A stretch of DNA of 64,000 nucleotides from Gigantopelta aegis (Eukaryota; Mollusca; Gastropoda; Neomphalida; Peltospiridae), in the NCBI RefSeq assembly GCF_016097555.1, contig NC_054703.1, positions 9,680,285-9,744,284 of the forward strand, read 5' to 3'. The translations under genes were made by a program, and so were the position numbers. The notes under the pieces were generated by a model that did not search any database, was not told where the DNA came from, and saw nothing but the letters and a program-made list of their open reading frames with translations. Below are positions 56,390-64,000 of the stretch, one piece after another. Each line of letters opens with the position of its first letter. Within the stretch, counting starts at the first letter, position 1.

Positions 56390-57160
56390 AACACACAGTA
56401 ATTGTATTAATTTAAAAACAGACGGTTTTAACCAGTAGTATTTCTTTGCATACAGTATGCGAATATGCATATACCATGGACATATTAAAATAAAATGAAA
56501 TTCATCTTCAATGTTATCTTGATTACACATACGACATTTTCTCTGTGATCGTTCAGTTCCACAATACCTTCCTTGTTCAATGAGTAATTGGTGCGATCAA
56601 ACACAAGATTTTGTGATAAGAGATGTATAACAAATAGGTAATGATATCCTCAGATAATATTGTAAACAAAAAGTATCTGTTTAAAATATTACCTTTTGGT
56701 GAAGTGTTCAACAAGTTGTCTATTTCCTGAATACAGTGATCTGACAGACGCATGTTTGTTTTTTTTTTTTTTTTTAAATATTACATGATTATCAACTTCC
56801 TAATTAAACCGTACATCTACAAATCCTAAAGAAAATAATAAATATGTTACATGGTGTAGCAAGTTAAAAGATTCCTGACTTTCTAACATATCATCATATA
56901 TTGATTTCAAGATACAATTGTTCGTTTCTAAACGCTTCAGCCAAGATTTAACAAGTCTTACTTTACCTACTATATGTAGAGGCAATCTTCCTAATTATGT
57001 TAACATAGCTGCATTCATTATACCTTTTTTTCACATTCAATACCATTTTACAAAAATCCATATGAACCTTTTCTACATCATGAGCTGGGTTGAAACCTCG
57101 CACTTCAGAACCATAACACTGGGGAACACAATTTTTGCTGACTTGCATCTGTGGCTTGTT
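56390..57160 (-). mobile_element. LINE relic adjoining the TTAA transposon
   Basis: The minus strand reads YGSEVRGFNPAHDVEKVHMD and CKMVLNVKK, then LPLHIVGKVRLVKSWLKRLE (C-terminal RT region) and, after frame changes, a zf-RVT knuckle (KCRMCNQDNIEDEFHFIL) near 56500. It is broken by stops and shifts. It ends at the left border of the transposon at 57165; I could not find its continuation on the far side. Confidence 0.8.
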
Positions 57161-57164
57161 TTAA

Positions 57165-59649
57165 GGTAACTCGGGTCTGCTGAGTCCAAAAATGAAATTA
57201 GTTTTTTCCTATCACGTCAAGTTTTTGAGATACAGCATATCCCTATTTTATTGCAACTCTCACACGAGACACCTGAAAACAAACAGTTAAAAACACACAA
57301 ACAATGAATTAAGCTGATTTAAAAATGAAACCATGTTTAATACACTTAATTAAAGTCTTTAGCAGTCTTAGGAGTGTTAAATATAATACAGATCATTTGA
57401 ACCAAAGTATTTGAAGGTGGTTAACATGGTAATAAAGCAGGCGGCTTACTACTGAAACGGCGCGGAAGGAAGGTCCCGATTTCACCACACAAGAAATTAG
57501 GGGTGCAGTAAGTCCAGTGCGTTAGTTACATGTTCAGAACACATACAATATCATATTTGTAAAAGCAGACCAAGAAACAGCAAGCTATAGTCTGTGTATT
57601 AGTCTTGTCACGACACTAACGATTGCAAGGTCAGTTCGAAAGTCCAAATCCAAAGTTGCAATGGTCATGGCAGAAATTTACGCTTGTAGCTCCTCCTTGA
57701 GTGCTCCGCCTGTGGACAATCTCGTTTTATTGTCCAGCAATAGTCAGCCAGCATGGATACATCCCATCTTCCTTGATACCGTTCCTCCATCACCTTCAAA
57801 TCCTGATGAAACCTTTCACCTTGTTCGTCGCTAACTGCACCAAGGTTTTCAGGGAAGTCAGCAAGATGGCTGTGCAAGAAATGCACTTTAATGCTCATAT
57901 TACACCCTAGTGCCTTGTAGTTGTCCAAAAGATTCTGTACAAGTTGTTCATAGTTGTGGGCGCGATGGTTTCCAAGGAAGTTCTTAACAATGTCCTTGAA
58001 AGACAGCCAAGCATTTTTCTCAAGTTCAGTCATCGTACCGATGAAGTGGTCATCTTTAATCAGCTGCCGGATTTGAGGACCATCAAAAACGCCAGCCCGG
58101 ATCTTTTCAGTAGACAACTTGGGAAAAGCAACAAGTAGGTGCTTAAAGCAGTCACCTTCTGTGGACAAGGCTTTGACAAACTGTTTCATGAGGCCCAGTT
58201 TTATGTGAAGAGGAGGAAAGACAATGTTCTGCCTATCGACCAGTGGCTGATGAAGAATGTTTGGATCGCCTTGATGAAGCTCTCTTCTCGGAGGCCAATT
58301 TTTAACAACCCAATGTTGATATTTGGCTCTGCTGTCCCAGAGACATAAGAAGCAAGGGTATTTTGTGTAACCTTTCTGCTGCCCAAGAAGAAACCCTACC
58401 ATCTTGAGATCGACACAGATGATCCAGTTGTGCTGGTGATAATTCAACAGCTCAATGACATTTTTAATGTCCCCATGATCTTCCTTAAGGCGAACAGAGT
58501 GCCCGATTGGGACTGCACCATACAGGTTTCCATTGTGCAGAAGAACACACTTTAGACTGCGCTTTGCACTGTCTATAAACAATCTCCAGTCTGTTGGAAT
58601 GTAAGATTGAACTCCAAGTTCCAGAAGTAGACCTGAAATATTATTACAAAAGACAAAGCCGCTACTACATTGGAAAAACTTGAGATAATTGCCTTCTCTT
58701 GCTCGAAAATAAGAGACTTTAGCGCCTTGTTCAAGCAGTTTTTTTTCCCTCAGCCTTGAGGCTAAGACTTCTGCAGCTTTTTTTGACAAACCCAAGTCTC
58801 TCACAAGATCGTTCAACTCGAGCTGATTAAATCCTTGGCGTGAGTCCTCGTCCATTTCAAATTCTGAATCATCATTGTCACTCTTGTCCTGAATCTCAGC
58901 TGGATCAAGCAGATCAATATCCTGATCTTCAACATTTGGAAGTCCATCAAAAACTGGAACTGGAATTTCATCTGAATGTGGTACTGGGCGAATAGCTGAG
59001 GGTAAGCTGGGGTACTGGATCTTATGTTTGTTCTTCTTATTATACCCTGCCGTTTTGACTAAACAGAAGTAACAATCTGTAATGTGCTCTCTTGGTTCTC
59101 TCCATATCATAGGAATTCCGAACTTCAGCTCACGCTTGCCTTTCGTCCACAGCCGCAAATTTTCCACACAATGCTTGCATACCTTATGGGGAGCCCAAGA
59201 CTTGTCTTGATCCCCTAGTTTGACTTTAAAATATGCAAGATATGCTTGCTTTACAAATTCATTTATGTCGGTTTTTTGACTTGGGATGGTAAAATTTCCA
59301 CAGATATAACAAAATGAATCAGGACTATTTAAACACTGGCGTCGGCTCATTTTGGAGGCTGCCATTTGCATTCTGAGCTATCCCGCACTAAATCAATTAG
59401 AGTTGTTATGATTGGACAAAAATAAGTCTGTGTCTATTCTCCCAGTCATTCCTGGTCAACCTGGAGTTAGAAGAAAAACAATAGTTATACATGGCACAGA
59501 GTGTATGGGCATCTACTCGGTTTTCCCTATTTGTTTTTTTTGGTATGGTTTTTTTTTTTTTTTTTTTGGGGGGGGGGGGGGCAGATTAAAAACTTGACGT
59601 GATAGAGGAAATCTGATTGCATTTTTGAAATCAGCACACCTGATTTAGC
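57165..59649 (-). mobile_element. TTAA-flanked DNA transposon with 62-base terminal inverted repeats
   Basis: The left end GGTAACTCGGGTCTGCTGAG and the complement of the right end GCTAAATCAGGTGTGCTGAT align without gaps for 62 bases (about 80 percent identity by eye), finishing in a shared CTATCACGTCAAGTTTTT. TTAA sits directly outside each end (57161-57164 and 59650-59653), as in superfamilies such as piggyBac and Kolobok that target TTAA. It carries a single intact gene (57665-59371). A T/G homopolymer run at 59548-59580 abuts the right repeat. Confidence 0.8.
57665..59371 (-). CDS. ZAD-like zinc-finger protein, candidate transposase, intact
   Basis: 568 uninterrupted residues, no introns; a start at residue 8 (MSRRQC) is as likely as the first Met. 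Residues 21-68 form a ZAD-like zinc finger (CYIC at 21-24, CKHC at 65-68). A second pair, CYFC, lies at 100-103, and an acidic linker at 146-180. The C-terminal two thirds read like an RNase H-fold enzyme: D267 (WRLFIDSAKRSLK), D321 (ICVDLKMVGFLLG), an inserted CFLC at 340-343 with H389 (LHIKLGLMKQF), and E516/E519 (SDEQGERFHQ). The assignment of these as catalytic is inference. I recognise the family as a widespread, multicopy, unnamed protein of cnidarians and arthropods. Its place inside terminal inverted repeats argues that it is the element's transposase; a host-adopted role is the alternative. Confidence 0.8.
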   Translation of the reverse strand: MQMAASKMSRRQCLNSPDSFCYICGNFTIPSQKTDINEFVKQAYLAYFKVKLGDQDKSWAPHKVCKHCVENLRLWTKGKRELKFGIPMIWREPREHITDCYFCLVKTAGYNKKNKHKIQYPSLPSAIRPVPHSDEIPVPVFDGLPNVEDQDIDLLDPAEIQDKSDNDDSEFEMDEDSRQGFNQLELNDLVRDLGLSKKAAEVLASRLREKKLLEQGAKVSYFRAREGNYLKFFQCSSGFVFCNNISGLLLELGVQSYIPTDWRLFIDSAKRSLKCVLLHNGNLYGAVPIGHSVRLKEDHGDIKNVIELLNYHQHNWIICVDLKMVGFLLGQQKGYTKYPCFLCLWDSRAKYQHWVVKNWPPRRELHQGDPNILHQPLVDRQNIVFPPLHIKLGLMKQFVKALSTEGDCFKHLLVAFPKLSTEKIRAGVFDGPQIRQLIKDDHFIGTMTELEKNAWLSFKDIVKNFLGNHRAHNYEQLVQNLLDNYKALGCNMSIKVHFLHSHLADFPENLGAVSDEQGERFHQDLKVMEERYQGRWDVSMLADYCWTIKRDCPQAEHSRRSYKRKFLP

Positions 59650-59653
59650 TTAA

Positions 59654-60280
59654 ATCAATTGAAAAATTTCAGTCAGCAAAAAACAAGTATAAAATTGTTC
59701 ACCAGTGTAATTTAACACACTAAATATAAAAGTATCAAACACATGTTTCCTCATTAAGTGATAGATTATTACAATGTCTGATAATATGACCCATGATTTT
59801 TCTGCCTTGTAAAGCAGTAAATTTTTTAATTTTTTTATAAATTTACCATTGTAATTTAACGTTTGTAATATGTCAGTCTCATATCACGATTTATTAATAT
59901 CATCATGGGAATTGCACTGCATTTCCAACAACGTTACATCGGCTGTCCCTCACAGACTTATGAAAAAGTACGACAAACGTAGGAATGAAAATATATACAA
60001 AGTAGGAAGATAGAAAGAAAACGTAGGACAAAGTTAGGACTGAAACAGTATGTAACAACATTATCCATGCTCATACTGGGAAAACGAATGTGTTATATCC
60101 AAAAAGTGGTATTACCGAGAACACACTTTTAACAAATATTTGTGGTGCTAAGTTTGTACCTATATTTTGTATTCTATCTAAAAGTACGTGAATCTAAAGT
60201 AATGGTAACGTTATACAGTTGTTTGAAATATTTCAAGGCATTGAGAAAAAACCCATACCGAAAACGATATATATATCTAT
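59654..60280. other. Intergenic stretch
   Basis: Contains one stray 28-base satellite unit (about 59862-59898, GTTTGTAATATGTCAGTC). No gene. Confidence 0.5.
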
Positions 60281-60285
60281 ATCTA

Positions 60286-60365
<80 letters not shown>
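60281..60365. repeat. (AT)n microsatellite
   Basis: About 80 bases of AT repeats; the Ile/Tyr-rich frames on both strands are artefacts, including the C-terminal part of a 209-codon minus frame. Confidence 0.95.
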
Positions 60366-60367
<2 letters not shown>

Positions 60368-60707
60368 TCGGACGGACGGACGGACAGACAGAAGGATGAA
60401 GCTTAAACAGAAATAAAATCTCATCTCAAGTTGACTTTCAAAGTGTAAATTTAATATGTTGAAATTATATGGTGCCCCAAATTTGGACATATTATCTTGT
60501 TGCGCAAAAAAACCCAAACAAAACAACAACAAAAATCCCATAACTGTTACCTTTTGTAGTAACAGACGCAATATGTACACTTGAAAGCAATTCGCGATAT
60601 TTTTAAACAAAAAGGTAGGGAAAACTAGGCATTTTGAATAAAAAGTAGAAAAAAATAGCACAAAGTCCAAAAAGTAAGAAAAATAGGATCGCTGGACAGC
60701 TTGGCTA

Positions 60708-61015
60708 CACCGATTGTTATATTCCATTTTGTTGAATATTGTGTTCAACGTTATTTTAATTGCTAAGAACGTTACGCTGATTGTTGTGTTTAACGTTATA
60801 TTAATTGTTAAGAACGTTATGACGTTAATTGATTTGTTAACAACTGTATGATGATTGTTGTGTTCAACGGTATGTAATTGAATTGTTAAGACCGTTACAC
60901 TGATTGTTGTGTTCAACGCTATTTGAATTAAATTGTGTATAACCCTACTATCATTATTGTGTTCAAAATTATGTTAACTGAATTGTAAATAATGTTACGC
61001 CGATTGTGATTTGTT
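60708..61015. repeat. Degenerate tandem repeat, unit about 50 bases
   Basis: GATTGTTGTGTTCAACG followed by TTAATTGAATTGTTAAGA and ACGTTACGCT recurs about six times with strong divergence. Confidence 0.7.
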
Positions 61016-61145
61016 GTAATCAACATTATGCGAATTGAATCAATACGACGACGATAACTTGAGTTGTTCATCACAAGAAATGATTCAATGGATGTTCAAT
61101 AACCACGTCAGCACGAACAATACATCGACCGAGATACAGTTAGTT

Positions 61146-61408
61146 GGTTTTGTTTGACAACACCACTAGAGCGCAATTATTTATTAATCATAGGCTACTG
61201 GATGTCAAACATTTGGTGGAAACTCGTTACATTTTATCCATTAGTAGCAAGGGACATTTTATAAGCACCATCCCATAGACCAGGATATCTCATAATACGG
61301 CATTTGATATACGAGTCGTGGTGCACTGGCTGGAACGAGAAATAGCCCAACGGGCCCACCGACGGTGATCGATCCTAGACTGACCGCGCTACCACTAGGC
61401 TACATTGG
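61146..61408 (-). mobile_element. SINE (S2, tail T2)
   Basis: GTTTGACAACACCACTAGAG, ATAGGCTACTGGATGTCAAA (T2 complement), then body and head complement (CGACGGTGATCGATCCTAGA). The head is shortened at its end. Confidence 0.85.
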
Positions 61409-62400
61409 CCTGGATATGTCGGAAGCCAGTTTAGAACCTCAGTGTTATTCCTATGAAGAAGTCCAGTCATTAATCTGGATATGTTGGAAGCCACTTTAGA
61501 ACCTCAATGTTATTCCTCTGAAAGAGTCCAGTCATTAATCTGGCCAAATGCTGGCGTTCATTGTCCTGGATATGTTGGAAGCCAGTTTAGTACCTCAGTG
61601 TTATTCCTCTGAAAGAGTCCAGTCATTAACCTGGCTAAATGCTGGCGTGCATTGTCTTGGATATGTTGGAAGCCAGTTTAGTACCTCAGTGATATTCCTC
61701 TGAAGAAGTCCAGTCATTAATCTGGCTAAAAAAAAAGAGAAATGTTTTATTTAACGACGCACTCAACACATTTTATTTACGGTTATATGGCGTCAGACAT
61801 ATGGTTAAGGACCACACAGATTTGGAGAGGAACCCCGCTGTCGCCACTACATGGGCTACTCTTTCGATTGGCAGCAAGGGATCTTTTATTTGCGCTTCCC
61901 ACAGGCAGGATAGCACAAACCATGGCCTTTCTTGAACCAGTTATGGATCACTGGTCGGTGCAAGTGGTTTACACCTACCCATTGAGCCTTGCGGAGCACT
62001 CACTCAGGGTTTGAAGTCGGTATCTGGATTAAAAATCCCATGCCTCGACTGGGATCCGAACCCAGTACCTACCAGCCTGTAGACCGATGGCCTACCACGA
62101 CGCCACCGACGCCAGTTTAATCTGGCTAAATGCTGGCGTGGATTGTCCTGCTGAAATGGTGTGATGATTTCGTCACTGTAATGCTGAGCATTCAGGTTCC
62201 CATGAAAATGAGGAGTCCCTACCCCCGCCCCCGTTGTCATGAATTCCTTCCCACACTATGACGCTAACACCACCACCGCATCGGTCACGTTCAATACACG
62301 AGGCGACGTTGTACCACTGTCGATGTCCAAATGTTCTCAGGAACGTTACACCTAATATTCAATGGTTTGACAGTTATGCATTTCAGTGTCTGAATTCACT
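61409..62400 (-). mobile_element. Tc1-like relic whose catalytic segment is repeated in tandem
   Basis: The minus strand at 62340-62118 reads FGHRQWYNVASCIERDRCGG, GVSVIVWEGI and NLNAQHYSDEIITPFQQDN, the standard Tc1 order. To its left the next segment (DNARQHLARL, NNTEVLNWLPT) is present about four times (TGGATATGTTGG at 61476, 61567, 61658 and a shorter unit at 61411); full units are 91 bases. A SINE interrupts it at 61741. Stops and duplications make it non-functional. Confidence 0.8.
61741..62117 (-). mobile_element. SINE (S1, tail T1), full length, inside the Tc1 relic
   Basis: Complement of T1 at the left (GAAATGTTTTATTTAACGAC) and of the S1 head at the right (GATGGCCTACCACGACGCCA). 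The target duplication TTAATCTGGCTA is present on both sides (about 61720-61731 and 62116-62127). Confidence 0.9.
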
Positions 62401-62693
62401 TTGAATTCACTCGGTTTTCTGTTATTTAAGCACATTAACCAAATTGCTAAACATTATTTAATTTTATAATTTAGAAATTATACCTATACCCATATGGTAC
62501 ACAATAAACGGTTGCATAATGTCGTATTTTCCCCACGTTATCTTTATTGCTTGGAACATAAGAATACCTTAAAAACTGTTATTGTACACGACTGACGTCA
62601 CGAATCGTTATAGCAACTTCACGCTTGCGACAGCCGCGGATTCTGAAATTGACTTCGATCCACGTCACTGTATTTGACATCGCTGGATGTTAT
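62401..62693. other. Intergenic stretch
   Basis: No gene or repeat recognised. Confidence 0.5.
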
Positions 62694-63511
62694 TAAAGGG
62701 ACACACCCTAGTTACGGCTAGTTGTTAACCATTACGGCGTTGTTTTTCGCTATTAAACCCATTTTTTCACAAATAAAATTGCACTTTACTTACCGTTTAT
62801 TATTTAGAATATACATTTCCATTCACCTGAAGTGGGTTTTTTGGTAATCCTGGTAATCCTGGTGTTTGTAATACCACAAACTGCATTTTTCGTATTTCTG
62901 AAAAACGGACGCACGTTTGAGAAAAAACCATTGAGCAGACAAGGTCTAATCTATTTTTAGACGGGATATTTCCATTTCAATGTCACAGACGTTGGTATAC
63001 CACGTGACCATTATCATTTTGATTCGGTTTGTTTTCTCGTGCACAGTTCGCGCAATCAACATCCGATTTGTTGTTCATTTTTTTCACAGTTCGTGAACAT
63101 TTTCAGTAACAATAAAGTTCAGACAAGTAAGTATCTCAATACAAAACGTTACAAACCCTTAAAACCAATAATTTGGCTAAGTCCTACGATATCTGGAGAG
63201 GGGATACAACCAGGACAGAACAGTTGGAACATGTCCAGGAGAGGGGAAAAGAACGCACCCCAAGTCTGAGAAATTTGTCGTGACGTAGGCATTGTTGTGC
63301 TTCGAGCGACATCTACCGGTGACATCAGAATACAAACTTTCAAAATTATTTCAAGCAAATGGGACATGGGGATTCCCATGGTATTTATCGATATAAAACC
63401 TGCTTTTTCACTCCATTTGATAAAAAACGTGATCTAAGTGTGTTACGGGTTTGTAGATTAACCAAATTATAATTTATTTTCGCTGGATGGAACTAGGGTG
63501 TGCGGCTTTAA
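62694..63511. mobile_element. MITE family M1, long copy (818 bases)
   Basis: TTAAAGGGACACACCCTAGT at the left, ACTAGGGTGTGCGGCTTTAA at the right. It is more than twice as long as the 41.5 kb copy; the extra DNA lies between about 62990 and 63400 and has no recognised content. Confidence 0.75.
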
Positions 63512-63810
63512 ACGGACATTTCAGAGTTTGCTGCATTGTAAGATGTTTCCGACTAATACAATATTTCCACGATTAAACTTACATATTAAATATATTTTCT
63601 TGTTTAGAATATCAGTGTATGTATATACAATGCGTTTCTAGTCGTCTTAATGTTTGTAAGAAGCCCAAACTTGATTTTGTCTTCAAATGATTTCGTACGT
63701 ACGAAAAAAAAGAGGAAATAAAATTAAATTTAACCCAGTACAAATATTAGAACGATCAGAAACACGTTTAATATACAGCCACTAATATTTTATGCATAAA
63801 AAATATATAA
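63512..63810. mobile_element. MITE family M2, left part, abutting M1
   Basis: GGACATTTCAGAGTTTGCTG then ACTAATACAATATTTCCACG matches the 49978 copy; it stops near 63808 without the right end. Confidence 0.75.
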
Positions 63811-64000
63811 CTGTGACGGGCCAAACAATCTGCAAAAAATATTGCAGCCGGAAATAGTGAAACTGGGATAGCACACACGATTAAGTTGTCCATGTTTGTT
63901 TGTTTTTTTGTTGTTGTTTTTTTCAGCCAGAGACATTCTTACTAGATGACAATATTATTGATACAGTAATCCCACACAGAAGCTGGGATGGGCTCTGGCG

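Noticed and set aside
57701-58348. Plus-strand frames within the 568-residue gene
   Set aside because: They are complementary shadows of the long minus-strand coding region.

Overview
The window looks like nuclear DNA of a mollusc, probably marine. It is AT-rich, intron- and repeat-dominated, has a 200-base assembly gap at 37185-37384, and carries many copies of a few tRNA-headed SINE families of a kind I associate with gastropod and bivalve genomes. That taxonomic call rests on recognition and no database was searched. I see no prokaryotic operon and no free-standing tRNA or rRNA gene.

Host genes are sparse. One intact class A (rhodopsin-like) GPCR coding exon lies at 17546-18706. Two degraded relatives lie downstream on the same strand at about 29.8-30.4 kb and 34.3-35.3 kb. 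All three start just after a splice acceptor, so this looks like a tandem receptor family with an intron in the 5' UTR. A small C2H2 zinc-finger gene is supported at 23.17-23.82 kb by two exons whose splice phases agree. Almost everything else is mobile DNA and tandem arrays derived from it.

Two fossils of virus-like elements are present. The first, 11473-17069, has Polinton-type ends: inverted repeats starting AGTAGTACC and a 6-base target duplication TATGTT. It holds a broken FtsK/HerA-type packaging ATPase with zinc fingers and several small ORFs, but no polymerase, integrase or capsid gene that I can see. The second, 46.5-48.3 kb, has the gene order of the adintovirus/Polinton group (small membrane protein, packaging ATPase, basic core-like protein) and no visible ends. 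Both are broken.

The most interesting intact mobile element is at 57165-59649. It is a 2.5 kb unit with 62-base terminal inverted repeats, flanked by TTAA on both sides. It encodes one uninterrupted 568-residue protein with a ZAD-like zinc finger at the N-terminus and a spacing of acidic residues and a CxxC that suggests a DDE-type transposase. I recognise the protein family from invertebrate genomes but know no functional name for it.

Other mobile DNA: four non-LTR (LINE) relics, at least five Tc1-like transposase relics, three families of MITE-like elements, and about 30 SINEs that share modules (three heads, two tails). Several insertions are nested, with clear target duplications.

At least ten minisatellite arrays (unit 26 to 91 bases) occur. 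Three grew out of mobile elements visible elsewhere in the window: the 28-base array at 54.4-56.2 kb from an internal SINE segment, the 51-base array at 30.4-31.0 kb from a MITE that sits in a GPCR pseudogene, and the 79-base array at 33.7-34.1 kb inside a SINE.
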